Shown piece after piece: positions 39,683 through 48,977 of a stretch of 64,000 bases of DNA. The translations under genes were made by a program, and so were the position numbers. The stretch is from Candidatus Accumulibacter meliphilus. Its GTDB lineage: Bacteria > Pseudomonadota > Gammaproteobacteria > Burkholderiales > Rhodocyclaceae. Location of the stretch: assembly GCA_003332265.1 (NCBI GenBank), contig QPGA01000006.1, positions 33,400 to 97,399 of the forward strand, written 5' to 3'. Each line of letters starts with the position of its first letter. Position 1 is the stretch's first letter. The notes below the pieces were generated by a model. It worked only from the letters and a program-made list of their open reading frames with translations. It did not search any database and was not told where the DNA came from.

Positions 39683-41086
39683 TCAGGAATTCGCGGGAGG
39701 TGCTGCCGGGACTAGCGGCAAATGCAGCGTGAAGGTCGTTACGCCAGCGTCGGACGTCACCTCGATTCGACCGCCGTGCATCTCGACGATGCTGAGGGTG
39801 ATGGCCAGCCCCAGTCCGGCGCCCTCTCCGTGACGGTGCCGCTCTGGACTTGCGCGATGGAAGCGCTCGAAGATCTGCGACAACTGGTCGGACGGTATCG
39901 CATCGCCGTGATTCTTCACTGCCAGCGTCGCCGAGCTGGCTTCGCTGGCAATCAAGATCTCGACGGAGCTTCCGGCCAGTGAGTGACGAAGGGCATTCGA
40001 CAACAGGTTGGAAAGCGCACGACGCACCATCACGCGATCAGCAGTGACATTCGCCTCCCCGGCGAGAACGATCTTCACGCCCTTCTCATCAGCCAGCGCT
40101 TCGTAAAAATCAAAGAGTGCCCGTGCCTGATCGGCCAGATTGACGGTTTCCGTCACTTTCGGCAGACGTCCATCTTCTGCCTGGGCAATAAACAGCATGT
40201 CGCTGACCATCCGCGCAATGCGCTCGCACTCTTCCAGGTTGGACACGAGGACTTCCCGATACTCGTCCGGACTCCGAGCATGCGACAGGGCGACTTCGGT
40301 CTGGGTCATCAGGTTCGAGACCGGCGTGCGCAACTCATGCGCAATATCGGCAGAGAAATCGGACAAGCGGCGAAATGATGCGTCCAGTCGCTCCAGCATG
40401 CCGTTGAACGCGATCACCAGATCGAGAACCTCGGTCGGTGCGTCTCGCTCGGCAAGACGCTCGCCGAGATGTTCAGCCGACAAGCCGCGTGCCGTAGCCG
40501 TCATTCGCCGTAGCGGCGCGAGTCCGCTGTGGGCGGCGAACAGGGCGAACAACGCGGCGATGATCGCGGCGAAGAAAATATCGATCCACAGGCGCTTGCG
40601 CACCTGTTCCAGGAAGCGCACCTGATGTGAGATATCGAGCCCGATCAGGGCCCTCAAGGGTGTCGGTCTGGACCAGAAATCGAGCGCCTCAACGGTGGTT
40701 TGCAGCCCGATGTATTGCTTGCCACCTTTCTCCCATCTCGTCGTCACATCCAGAGCTGCGCCATCGTCGAGCTGAGGTTCATCGAAATTCTCCAGGCGAA
40801 TGCCATAGATTACCCCGCCCTCTGCGTTGCGCAGTACCACCCCCAGCTTATCGTGACCAATGAAGGCGTCGTCCAGCCGGCGTGGCAGGGTTGCGGACAA
40901 TTCGGCGCGATGCAGGAGGTTCTTGATGAGTGTCACCTTGCCAGTCAGTTCCTGATCGTCGAGCTCACGAAGATGTTCTTCAACGGCATGGCTCTGCACC
41001 AGCACGACGACCACCAACAGGATGGCAGTCAGCAGCGCGAAGAGCAGCGCCAGCCGTGTGGTCAGCGACCTCGGCCACGGTCGCAT
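39683..41086 (-). CDS. copS: Heavy-metal sensor histidine kinase CopS/CusS
   Basis: 467 residues. A transmembrane helix at about 10-30, a periplasmic domain, a second helix near 170-190, HAMP, then the H-box FSADIAHELRTPVSNLM and the N/G1/G2 ATP-binding blocks. It senses periplasmic copper (or silver) and phosphorylates the adjacent regulator. The copR stop and the copS start are separated by 2 bp, so they form one operon transcribed away from the cytochrome genes. Confidence 0.92.
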   Translation of the reverse strand: MRPWPRSLTTRLALLFALLTAILLVVVVLVQSHAVEEHLRELDDQELTGKVTLIKNLLHRAELSATLPRRLDDAFIGHDKLGVVLRNAEGGVIYGIRLENFDEPQLDDGAALDVTTRWEKGGKQYIGLQTTVEALDFWSRPTPLRALIGLDISHQVRFLEQVRKRLWIDIFFAAIIAALFALFAAHSGLAPLRRMTATARGLSAEHLGERLAERDAPTEVLDLVIAFNGMLERLDASFRRLSDFSADIAHELRTPVSNLMTQTEVALSHARSPDEYREVLVSNLEECERIARMVSDMLFIAQAEDGRLPKVTETVNLADQARALFDFYEALADEKGVKIVLAGEANVTADRVMVRRALSNLLSNALRHSLAGSSVEILIASEASSATLAVKNHGDAIPSDQLSQIFERFHRASPERHRHGEGAGLGLAITLSIVEMHGGRIEVTSDAGVTTFTLHLPLVPAAPPANS

Positions 41087-41088
41087 GC

Positions 41089-41769
41089 TCAGAGGGCCTC
41101 CGGAATGTCCAGTACGTAACCCATGCCGCGCACGGTGCGGATCAGCTTCGCTTCGAATGGCTCGTCAACCTTTACACGCAGGCGACGCACCGCGACATCG
41201 ATCACATTGGTATCACTGTCGAAGTTCATATCCCACACTTGCGAGGCGATCAGTGAGCGTGGCAACACCTGCCCCTGGCGACGGAGCAGGAGCTCGAGCA
41301 GCGCGAACTCCTTGGCCGTGAGATCGATCCGTACTCCCGCGCGGCTTACCCGGCGGCGCAGCAGATCCAGCTCGAGATCCGCGGCCCGTAGCGTCTCGAC
41401 CTCCTGCGAACGGCCGCGCCGCAACAGCGTGCGGACGCGGGCAAGCAGCTCCGAAAAAGCAAACGGCTTCACGAGGTAGTCATCCGCGCCGAGCTCAAGC
41501 CCGCGCACCCGGTCTTCCACGCCGTCGCGCGCGGTGAGGAAGAGTACCGGCATCTCGTGGCCGCTACGACGCACGGTTTTCAGCACTCCCCAGCCGTCCA
41601 GCGAGGGCAGCATCACGTCGAGAACAAGCAGGTCGTAATCGGCGCTCAGCGCCAGCTGCAGGCCGTCGAGACCATCGTGTGCGAGATCAACGACGAAACC
41701 CGCCTCAAGCAGGCCTTTGCTCAGATAATCGCCCATTTTTGGCTCGTCTTCGACAATCAGGATCTTCAT
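41089..41769 (-). CDS. copR: Copper response regulator CopR/CusR (OmpR family)
   Basis: 226 residues from the ATG at 41769 ([20 protein letters not shown]). The receiver domain has the acidic pocket, the phosphorylated Asp in [15 protein letters not shown], and a C-terminal winged helix with [14 protein letters not shown]. It would bind the palindrome between it and the divergent cytochrome operon. An in-frame start further upstream is unlikely. Confidence 0.93.
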   Translation of the reverse strand: MKILIVEDEPKMGDYLSKGLLEAGFVVDLAHDGLDGLQLALSADYDLLVLDVMLPSLDGWGVLKTVRRSGHEMPVLFLTARDGVEDRVRGLELGADDYLVKPFAFSELLARVRTLLRRGRSQEVETLRAADLELDLLRRRVSRAGVRIDLTAKEFALLELLLRRQGQVLPRSLIASQVWDMNFDSDTNVIDVAVRRLRVKVDEPFEAKLIRTVRGMGYVLDIPEAL

Positions 41770-41833
41770 GTAAGTTGCCCGCTGCCAAGTCTGTTTTCGC
41801 GATTGTGCCCGCTTGCGGTACCGCCGGAACCCC

Positions 41834-41849
41834 ATTACAGAAATGTAAT
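41834..41849. promoter_or_regulatory. CopR box 1, between copR and the cytochrome genes
   Basis: ATTACA-GAAA-TGTAAT is a perfect 6-4-6 palindrome in the divergent promoter region. It has the form of known cop/cus boxes (ATTACA or TGACA half-sites, four-base spacer). It could serve both the copRS promoter and the plus-strand genes. Confidence 0.6.
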
Positions 41850-42002
41850 TGCCATGTCAGCTTTCAGACGGGGTGACATGCGCATCATCGTTGACTACAG
41901 GCGTCGCCAGTTTTGCCGAGAGTCGCTTTGAGCACACGGTGCCTCGGTAGCTGTTATTCGTTTCAACGATCGAAGGATTGACCCGCCACGAAGACATCAA
42001 CC

Positions 42003-43148
42003 TTGTCCGCCGTGCGCTGCATTGCTGCCTTGTTTTTCGTCGTCCCGCTCGCAGCCGTCGCGGCCCAAGAGTTGGGTCCGATCTTCGCACTCGTGCCATC
42101 CAACGGCAGCAATGGCGTTCTGGCGACAACCAGAGAAGGCCTCTACCTTGCGCAGCCGGACGGTCGGCTGACCTTGCACGTCAAACGCGACGGCGGTTTC
42201 GTCGCCCTCGCAGCCGACCCGTCCGACGCCAACATCCTGTACGGCAGTGGCCCGGCGGGAGGCTTGCTGCACTCGGATGACGGGGGCAAGCGTTGGCAAC
42301 GACAGAGCCAGAATGGGCCCGAAAGCTTTACCCTGCTGACCGTAAGTCCGACTGACGGGAAGCACTTGTATGGCGTCGCCGATGCTCTCTATGCCAGCAA
42401 AGACAGCGGTCGCACGTGGACGCGTAGCGGCGACGCACCTGACAAGCTGATGAACATCTCGGCGTCGTCGAGTGGTCTGTACGCCGGAACCGAGGAGGGC
42501 TTGCGCTTTTCAACTGACGACGGGGCTTCTTGGCGGCCGGCGTCGATGTTGGGCATTCCGGTGACCATGTTCAGCGCCGAGCCTGACGGAACGCTTTACA
42601 GTTTTCAGTTCGGGCAGGGCCTTCTAAAAGCACACGAGCCCGAATTGGCATGGACGCCGCTGGCCAATGCCTTCGGCGGACAGGCGATCCTGGTGATGGC
42701 GCGAAATGGCAATCAACTGTTTGCCGCCACTCATATCGGGAAGCTCTTCGTCAGCGCAGACGACGGCCGCAGCTGGCAGGCAATCAACCGGCCACGCGGA
42801 CCGGAAAGCGCGGCGGAGAAGCGGGGCGAAAAGCTGTTCGCTGCCAGTTGCCAGGCCTGTCATGGCAGCGCCGGAATAGGTGAAGCGCCGCAGTTCCGCA
42901 AGAGCATGCAGGGTCTGGCGCCCGCGCTGGACGATAGCGCGCACGCCTGGCATCACAGCGATCAGCAGTTGCAGAACACCATCCTCATGGGCAGCCCGGT
43001 ACCGAACAGCCGGATGGTGGCCTTCGAGGAGCACTTGAGCCCGGACGACGCCGCGGACCTGGTCGCCTATATGAAAAGCCTCTGGAATGAGCGCGCCCTG
43101 CGCTGTCAGGGCGCAAAACACATGAGCCCCGGCTGCATGACGCATTGA
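42003..43148 (+). CDS. Beta-propeller fused to a cytochrome c domain
   Basis: About 381 residues with TTG (42003) as likely start, giving a signal peptide (ALFFVVPLAAVAAQ). Residues 30-265 are a sortilin/BNR-like propeller with repeated DDGGKRW-type Asp-box motifs (SDDGGKRWQRQ, SKDSGRTWTRS, SADDGRSWQA). A cytochrome c domain follows (CQACH near 290). Propellers of this kind are known in copper islands, but the haem fusion is less usual. It may sense or transfer electrons for periplasmic copper oxidation. The stop overlaps the next gene. Confidence 0.75.
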   Translation: MSAVRCIAALFFVVPLAAVAAQELGPIFALVPSNGSNGVLATTREGLYLAQPDGRLTLHVKRDGGFVALAADPSDANILYGSGPAGGLLHSDDGGKRWQRQSQNGPESFTLLTVSPTDGKHLYGVADALYASKDSGRTWTRSGDAPDKLMNISASSSGLYAGTEEGLRFSTDDGASWRPASMLGIPVTMFSAEPDGTLYSFQFGQGLLKAHEPELAWTPLANAFGGQAILVMARNGNQLFAATHIGKLFVSADDGRSWQAINRPRGPESAAEKRGEKLFAASCQACHGSAGIGEAPQFRKSMQGLAPALDDSAHAWHHSDQQLQNTILMGSPVPNSRMVAFEEHLSPDDAADLVAYMKSLWNERALRCQGAKHMSPGCMTH

Positions 43149-43726
43149 CCGCAGCAAGCGATTCAGGACCGCCGACAAAGCGAACCTCGTCCGCTGCCAA
43201 AGGCTTCCACTGGCTACTGGCGACGAGTGTCGCCTTTCTCCTTGGCGCGATCGCGTGGGCCACTTGGCAAGGCAGTACCAGTACACCCCTGATCGACGCC
43301 AATGACGCTCGCCAGCCGGCAAAGGGGCGGCGCGTCTATGCACAATACTGCGCGAGCTGTCACGGTGCGAATCTGGAAGGGCAACCGGCGTGGCGCGTGC
43401 GCCGCGCGGACGGCCGCTTGCCGGCGCCACCGCACGACGCCAGCGGGCATCCGTGGCACCATCCGAACGAGGTCTTGATCGAGATCGTCAGCAATGGTCT
43501 CCAGGCTGGCCGGTACGCTCCGCCGGGCTATAGCAGCGATATGCCGGGTTTTGCGAACATTCTCACGGAGGAAAACGTTCGTGCCAGCCTTGCCTATATC
43601 AAGAGCACTTGGCGCGAAGCTCAGCGCGCTCATCAGTCGCGCGTCACCCTTTCCGCTAAACAGGAGCTCCGCAGCTCCTTGGGATCGTTCTCGATTGAGC
43701 AATCGACGAGTGACACGCCGACGTGA
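43145..43726 (+). CDS. Membrane-anchored cytochrome c
   Basis: 193 residues starting at a TTG at 43145, inside the previous stop codon. One N-terminal helix (WLLATSVAFLLGAIAWATW) anchors it, then a class I cytochrome c with CASCHGANLEG and a Met in the SSDMPGFA loop. The C-terminal 40 residues are polar and probably unstructured. It lies between two other copper-island genes, suggesting an electron-transfer role in copper oxidation. Confidence 0.82.
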   Translation: MTAASDSGPPTKRTSSAAKGFHWLLATSVAFLLGAIAWATWQGSTSTPLIDANDARQPAKGRRVYAQYCASCHGANLEGQPAWRVRRADGRLPAPPHDASGHPWHHPNEVLIEIVSNGLQAGRYAPPGYSSDMPGFANILTEENVRASLAYIKSTWREAQRAHQSRVTLSAKQELRSSLGSFSIEQSTSDTPT

Positions 43727-43792
43727 TCTTCTTTGCCGACGAGGACGCCCGGCAAGGCCGTAGAAGAGGCGCGCAGGCCTTCAAGAGCGGAG

Positions 43793-43808
43793 ATGACAAA
43801 AATGTCAT
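43793..43808. promoter_or_regulatory. CopR box 2, upstream of the Met-rich protein gene
   Basis: ATGACA-AAAA-TGTCAT is a perfect 6-4-6 palindrome with the same half-site spacing as box 1. It lies 88 bp before the next gene, where a regulator box would be expected. Confidence 0.6.
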
Positions 43809-43895
43809 TCCTGCGTCAGGTCGTCGTCGGCATGGATCGCCGATACTCGTAAAGGTAACGCATCGCCAGCGACGAACCACTCACCAATCAAAGGA

Positions 43896-44243
43896 ATGAC
43901 CATGAAAACCCTTTCCCGCCAGATCCTGATGATCACCTTGGCCACTGCGCTGAGCACACCAGTCGCCTTGCTGGCTGCCGAAAAGGCAACCCCGGCGAAC
44001 CCTATGTACGATCAAATGCAGGCCCGAATGCAGACCATGCGGGCGCGTATGCAGACTATGCAGAAGACTGAAGGCGCAGCGCGCATGCCGATGATGGCGG
44101 CGCAAATGGACGACATGCAGGCGATGATGAAAGACATGGACGCCGTCGGCTGTCCGATGGGCAGCGGCCAGGGTGGCATGGGCATGCAGGGTCAGCAAGG
44201 GATGCCGATGATGCCGGGAATGCATGGCAGTCAAGGGAAGTAA
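43896..44243 (+). CDS. Methionine-rich periplasmic copper-island protein
   Basis: 115 residues with a signal peptide ending near LLAAEK and a mature part of about 18% Met, including MQARMQTMRARMQTMQK, MPMMAAQMDDMQAMMKDM and GMGMQGQQGMPMMPG. Such Met clusters bind Cu+. The start is ATG at 43896 or 43902, with AAAGGA upstream. It heads the third transcript of the island after CopR box 2. No named family was recognised. Confidence 0.7.
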   Translation: MTMKTLSRQILMITLATALSTPVALLAAEKATPANPMYDQMQARMQTMRARMQTMQKTEGAARMPMMAAQMDDMQAMMKDMDAVGCPMGSGQGGMGMQGQQGMPMMPGMHGSQGK

Positions 44244-44248
44244 AACCC

Positions 44249-44398
44249 ATGCTTACCTGGCTGAAACAACTCCTCGCCAGCTTTCGCGACTGGCGACAGG
44301 CCAATGCGGAAGCGCACGCCAAGTCAAAACCACATTCATGCTGCTCAGCGCCACCGCCGGGGGCTGGCAGCCATCACGACCATGGACGAAAAGCATAA
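44249..44398 (+). CDS. 49-residue His/Cys-rich peptide
   Basis: An ORF of 49 codons, preceded by AAGGGAAG. It begins MLTWLKQLLASFRDWRQANA, an amphipathic helix-like stretch, and ends with KPHSCCSAPPPGAG plus SHHDHGRKA. The two adjacent Cys and clustered His suggest copper binding. It lies 5 bp after the Met-rich gene and its stop touches the GTG of the next cytochrome c gene, so it is in the operon. Confidence 0.55.
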   Translation: MLTWLKQLLASFRDWRQANAEAHAKSKPHSCCSAPPPGAGSHHDHGRKA

Positions 44399-44836
44399 GT
44401 GAAGCAGTCATTCAATCAATCCCTGACGATTTCCGATAGCCATCGCAATACCCGCCTGCAGCTTTGTCTGCTCACGCTGCTGATCGTCGCGGCGGCAATC
44501 AGCCTGCCCGTCGCGGCGCAAAGCATTCAGGTGCCGCAGCCGAGCCCCGGGCTGATGCCCAACCCGGCAGCGGGCAAGGCCCTGTTCGAGAAAAGCTGCG
44601 CTTCCTGTCACGGGGCCAATCTGCAAGGCAACGACAAGGGGCCGCCAATGTTGAACAGAATCTACGAACCCTCGCATCATGGCGATGCTGCTTTCCAACT
44701 GGCGGTAAAGAACGGCTCGCGCGCACACCACTGGAAGTTCGGTGACATGCCGCCGGTTCCCGGCCTGACCCCCGACGACGTCGCGCAGATCACTGCCTAT
44801 GTGCGGCTCGAACAACGCAAGGCAGGTATTCAATAG
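44399..44836 (+). CDS. Small secreted cytochrome c
   Basis: 145 residues from a GTG at 44399. A signal peptide (LCLLTLLIVAAAISLPVAAQ) precedes one class I cytochrome c with CASCHGANLQGND and a Met in FGDMPPVPG. It is the third haem protein in this stretch. The electron partner could be CopA or a respiratory chain component; this is inference. Confidence 0.85.
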   Translation: MKQSFNQSLTISDSHRNTRLQLCLLTLLIVAAAISLPVAAQSIQVPQPSPGLMPNPAAGKALFEKSCASCHGANLQGNDKGPPMLNRIYEPSHHGDAAFQLAVKNGSRAHHWKFGDMPPVPGLTPDDVAQITAYVRLEQRKAGIQ

Positions 44837-45160
44837 GGCCACCCGCGGTCCTTGCTCCGGTGGCGCCGGATGCGTCTGCAACTCGCACCCGCGGTTTGCG
44901 GCGGCAGTGTCTTGTTAACCGACGTGTACCAGCCAGAGGTACGCAATGGTGGCTCCCGGCTGCGAGGTGACGTCGGGAGCGCCGACTGACTGGGCGGGAA
45001 GAACTGACAGTCTTGTAATGGCGTGCTCATCTTCGCGACAGCACCGCTTCGCTAAGCTCCAGGCAGCCTCGATCGCTCCCGGGCAGTTTTCTCGGCTGCC
45101 GAGTGAGCCGTCCCGCCGCGCTACACCGCTACACCATTTCCGCTTGGAGACCATTGAAAG
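44837..45160. other. Intergenic region before copA
   Basis: About 320 bp with no ORF worth calling. It contains the third CopR box candidate (45005-45019) roughly 140 bp before the copA start region. No terminator for the cytochrome gene was seen. Confidence 0.5.
45005..45019. promoter_or_regulatory. CopR box 3, upstream of copA
   Basis: TGACA-GTCT-TGTAAT combines one half-site of each form seen in boxes 1 and 2 with the same four-base spacer. It would place copAB under the same regulator. Confidence 0.5.
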
Positions 45161-45773
45161 ATGAGAAATCGTTTTACCGTTTTCGCTCGCCGTTCCGCAG
45201 CTACCGCGGCGGCGATTCGTTCAAGGGCTCGCAGCCGGCGGTGTGTTGGCGGGCTTGTCGTCTTTCGCTGGCAGTGCGCTGGCGGCTGCCGGCCAGGGCT
45301 CGATAGCCACGGCGCCGGTGCTGTCGGGGGCGAACATCGACCTGGTCGTCGCCGAAATCGCGGTGAACTTCACCGGTACGCCACGCCTGGCGACAACCAT
45401 CAACGGCTCGATCCCCGCGCCCACACTGTACCTGCGCGAGGGCGATGAGGTCACCATCCGGGTCACCAATCGCCTGCCTGTGGCGACGTCGATCCACTGG
45501 CATGGAATCATCCTGCCCTATCAGATGGACGGCGTGCCCGGTATCAGCTTCGCCGGCATCGCGCCCGGCGAAACCTTCACCTACCGTTTCCAGATCGAAC
45601 AGAGCGGCACCTACTGGTACCACTCGCATTCCGGCATGCAGGAGATTACCGGTATGTACGGCACGATCATCGTCGAGCCGCGTGATGGCGAACGGATCCG
45701 CACCGATCGCGACCTCGTGGTGCAGTTGTCCGACTGGACCGACGAGGACCCGATGCAGGTCTTCGCCAAGCTA

Positions 45774-45894
45774 ACGGTCATGACAATCGAGACACCACAG
45801 ATCATGAAAGTCATGACCGTTTTCCCCTCTTCCCCGACCCTTCTCGCGCAGGGGGAGAAGGGAGGTTCGTGAGTCGCATACGCGACTTTCACAT
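45774..45894 (-). repeat. 120-bp hairpin repeat, copy e (inside copA)
   Basis: Inverted orientation: starts ACGGTCATGAC and ends CTTTCACAT, with TA before (45772-45773) and after (45895-45896). It interrupts the copA frame after the Leu codon of VFAKL. Confidence 0.9.
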
Positions 45895-45896
45895 TA

Positions 45897-46015
45897 ACGG
45901 TCATGACAGTCGAGATACCCCGGATGATGAAAGTCATGACCCTCCCCTCTTCCCCCGGCCCTTCTCCCGCGAGGGGAGACGGGAGGTTCGTGAGTCGCTT
46001 GCGCGACTTTCACAT
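45897..46015 (-). repeat. 120-bp hairpin repeat, copy f (inside copA)
   Basis: Second copy in tandem with copy e, with TA between and after (46016-46017). It differs from copy e at several positions. Copy e carries GTATGCGACT-like sequence on the opposite strand where copy f has the usual GCAAGCGACT. Confidence 0.9.
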
Positions 46016-47285
46016 TAAAGAGCCAGAGCGACTACTACAACTACAAGCAGCCGACCGCGGTCGAGTTCTTCCGCGATGCCTCGCGCGAGGGCCTGCAGGC
46101 GGCGGTTGGTAAGCGCAGGATGTGGAACGAAATGCGCATGAGTCCGACTGACCTGGCCGACCTGTCGGCGGCGACGCTCACCTACCTGATGAACGGCACC
46201 ACGCCGGCCGGCAACTGGACCGGCCTGTTCCGCCCCGGCGAGCGGGTGCGCCTGCGCTTCGTCAATGGTGCCGGCAACACTTTCTACGACGTGCGCATCC
46301 CGGGTCTCAAGATGACCGTGGTGCAGGCGGACGGCGTCGATGTCGAGGCGGTGAGCGTGGACGAGTTCCGCTTCGGCCCGGGTGAAACCTACGACGTGAT
46401 CGTCGAGCCGAAGGACGAGGCCTACACCATTTTCGCGCAGTCGATGGATCGCACCGGCTATGCCCGCGGGACGCTGGCCATGCGCGAAGGCGTGAGCGCG
46501 GCAGTGCCCGAACTCGACCCTGCTGAGTGGCTGACGATGGCCGACATGATGGGCGCGATGGGCGGCGGGATGAGCGCTGGCAGCATGGACAGTATGGATC
46601 ATGGCGCCATGGCAGGAATGAACCACGGTGCGATGACAGGCATGAGCCAGGGCGCCATGGCAGGCATGGACCACAGTGCAATGGCCATGGATCACAGCCA
46701 GCACGGCATGGCGATGGGCGGGTTGGTGACGGCCAGTCAGATTGTTCGCCACGCCCGCACCGAGTATGGCCCGAGCACCGACATGCGCGTGGACATGCCG
46801 CGTACCAATCTCGACGACCCGGGCATTGGCCTGCGCAACAATGGTCGCAAGGTTCTCACGCTCGCCGACTTGTCGACCATCGGCGGCCCTATGGACCCGC
46901 GCGGAGCCGAGCGCGAGATCGAGCTGCATCTGACCGGCAACATGGAGCGCTACGCCTGGTCAGTCGATGGGCTCGAGTTTGGCCGATCGACCCCGGTGCA
47001 TTTCAACTACGGCGAACGCCTGCGGGTCATCCTGCACAACGACACGATGATGACCCACCCGATGCACCTGCACGGCATGTGGAGCGAACTCGAGACAGCC
47101 GACGGGCAGTTCCAGGCCCGCCGGCACACGATTCCGGTGCAGCCCGCCCAGCGTTTGAGCTTCCTGGTCACCGCCGACGCGCTCGGTCGCTGGGCCTGGC
47201 ACTGCCACCTCCTGTTCCACATGGACGCGGGCATGTTCCGCGAGGTGGTGGTGACATGAACGCTTCAATCAGAAGGGAGAACACG

Positions 47286-48425
47286 ATGCAGCAATTCAGC
47301 GCGCTGGCCCTGGGCCTCGCCTTGTCGGGCGCAGCCACCGCATGGGCACAGCCGGCGGTGGACGAACACGCGGGACATCATGGCGCGCCGTCAGCGGCGC
47401 CCGTCGCCTCACCAGCCATGCCGATGTCCGGAATGAATCACGGAAACATGGCGACTGGTGCCATGCCCGACGGCGGGGATGGTATGGCCGGTATGGACCA
47501 CGGCGACATGAAAATGCACGATGCCTCCGATTCCACCGCGGCACCGGCGATGCCGATGTCCGGAATGAACCACGAAGCGATGAAATCTGGCGCCAAGCCC
47601 GATGCCGACGGCAGCATGAAGAAGACGACGACACCGGCTGCCAGTGATATGTCGGGCATGGACCATGGCGATATGAATATGCAGGGCGGCAGGGCGCCCA
47701 CCGACGCTCGTGACCCGAACGCCTACTCGGACGGTTTCACGCTCGACACGGGCAAGTATGCCCTCCCGGGACCGGAGCGCCTGCGCCTCGCCGATGAACA
47801 CAGCTTCGGCAGCGTCCTCGTCGACCGCCTGGAGCGGGCCTATGGCCGCGACGGCAATGCCACTTCCTATGAGGGGCAGGCATGGGTCGGCCGCACCTAC
47901 GATCGACTGGTACTCAAAGCGGAGGGCGAGTATGTCGGCGGCAGGCTGGAGGATGCGCGCACCGAAGTTCTCTGGGGACACGCTATCGCCAGCTATTGGG
48001 ACACGCAGCTCGGTGTGCGCTTCGATTCAGGCGAAGGACCCAATCGGACCTGGGCCGCCTTCGGCGTACAAGGGCTCGCGCCCTACTGGTTCGAGCTGGA
48101 TCTGACCGGCTACGTCGGTGAAGAAGGACGCACAGCCCTGCGCCTGAGCGCCGAGTACGAACTGCTGCTCACACAGCGCGTGGTTCTCCAGCCGCGCCTC
48201 GAAGCCAATTTGTACGGCAAGAGTGACGAGGCCCGCGGAATCGGCAGCGGCCTGTCCGACGCCGTGGCCGGCCTGCGCCTGCGCTACGAGCTTAACCGCC
48301 AGTTCGCGCCGTATATCGGCGTCGAATGGGCCAGCAAGTTTGGCCAGACGGCCGATTTGGCCAACGCCGAGGGTAAACCGAGAAGCGAGACCCTGTGGGT
48401 CGCCGGCCTGCGCTTCTGGTTTTGA
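47286..48425 (+). CDS. copB: Copper resistance protein CopB, outer membrane
   Basis: 379 residues from the ATG at 47286, preceded by GGGAGA (an in-frame ATG at 47256 overlaps the copA stop). Signal peptide, then about 120 residues rich in Met/His (MPMSGMNHGNM, MDHGDMKMHD, MSGMDHGDMNM), then the CopB beta-barrel from about residue 150 (DGFTLDTGKYALPGPERLRL) ending in LRFWF, as usual for outer membrane proteins. It gives copper tolerance in the outer membrane. It is intact although copA is not. Confidence 0.92.
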   Translation: MQQFSALALGLALSGAATAWAQPAVDEHAGHHGAPSAAPVASPAMPMSGMNHGNMATGAMPDGGDGMAGMDHGDMKMHDASDSTAAPAMPMSGMNHEAMKSGAKPDADGSMKKTTTPAASDMSGMDHGDMNMQGGRAPTDARDPNAYSDGFTLDTGKYALPGPERLRLADEHSFGSVLVDRLERAYGRDGNATSYEGQAWVGRTYDRLVLKAEGEYVGGRLEDARTEVLWGHAIASYWDTQLGVRFDSGEGPNRTWAAFGVQGLAPYWFELDLTGYVGEEGRTALRLSAEYELLLTQRVVLQPRLEANLYGKSDEARGIGSGLSDAVAGLRLRYELNRQFAPYIGVEWASKFGQTADLANAEGKPRSETLWVAGLRFWF

Positions 48426-48497
48426 TGAAAACGATGACCCGCTCTTGATCCTCCCGATCATTGCCATTGACGACAACAACGAAAGAAACCACTGACC

Positions 48498-48977
48498 ATG
48501 AAAACCCCAATCATTCGTCTTCTATTGAGCGCGCTACCCGCGCTGACAACAGCGGCGGGCAGTCACCATGGCGGTCACGCCATGCACGGCAATCAACAAG
48601 CGAGTGCGGTCGGCACGCCCGGAAAGGCGGCGGACGTCACACGTACGGTCGAAATAAAAATGAACGACTCGATGCGCTTCGTTCCTGATGCGATCACGGT
48701 CAAGGCGGGCGAGACGATTCGCTTCTTCATCCGTAACAACGGCAAACTACCGCATGAATTGGTGATCGGATCGATAGCCGAGCTCAAGGAGCACGCCGAA
48801 ATGATGCGCAAAATGCCTGGCATGGAGCACGACGAGCCCAACATGATCACGCTGAAACCGGGCCAGCGCGGAGGGTTGGTCTGGAAATTCGACCAGCCGG
48901 GCAGTGTCGATTTCGCTTGCCTCATCCCGGGGCACATGGAAGCTGGAATGATCGGGAAGGTTGTGGTGAGCAGGTAA
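48498..48977 (+). CDS. Secreted cupredoxin (plastocyanin/azurin-like)
   Basis: 159 residues. A signal peptide (MKTPIIRLLLSALPALTTAA) leads a His-rich linker (GSHHGGHAMHG), then a cupredoxin fold with the ligand set His in KLPHELVIG, Cys in DFACLIPG, His in GHMEAGM, and Met at the end. It resembles copper chaperone cupredoxins of the cop/cus type. It closes the island. Confidence 0.85.
   Translation: MKTPIIRLLLSALPALTTAAGSHHGGHAMHGNQQASAVGTPGKAADVTRTVEIKMNDSMRFVPDAITVKAGETIRFFIRNNGKLPHELVIGSIAELKEHAEMMRKMPGMEHDEPNMITLKPGQRGGLVWKFDQPGSVDFACLIPGHMEAGMIGKVVVSR

Larger units (their letters stand above)
45161..47259 (+). pseudogene. copA: Multicopper oxidase CopA, broken by tandem repeat insertion
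   Basis: The sequence encodes a copper-resistance multicopper oxidase in pieces. The Tat signal (RRRFVQGLAAGGVLAGLSS) lies in a frame with no start codon; the ATG at 45161 with MRNRFTVFARR is in another frame, so one base is probably lost near 45200. After residues HWHGIILPYQMDG and YHSHSGMQ, the frame runs into two 120-bp repeats at 45774 and ends at 45872. Removing 45774-46017 restores frame from VFAKL to KSQSDYYNYK. The C-terminal half has a Met-rich loop (MDHGAMAGMNHGAMTGM) and the copper sites HPMHLHGMW and HCHLLFHMDAGM. A shorter C-terminal piece could start at 46120. Confidence 0.85.

Noticed and set aside
46527-47255. Plus-strand frame in copA's shadow running into copB
   Set aside because: It is the out-of-frame extension upstream of copB; copB has its own start with a good ribosome-binding site at 47286.
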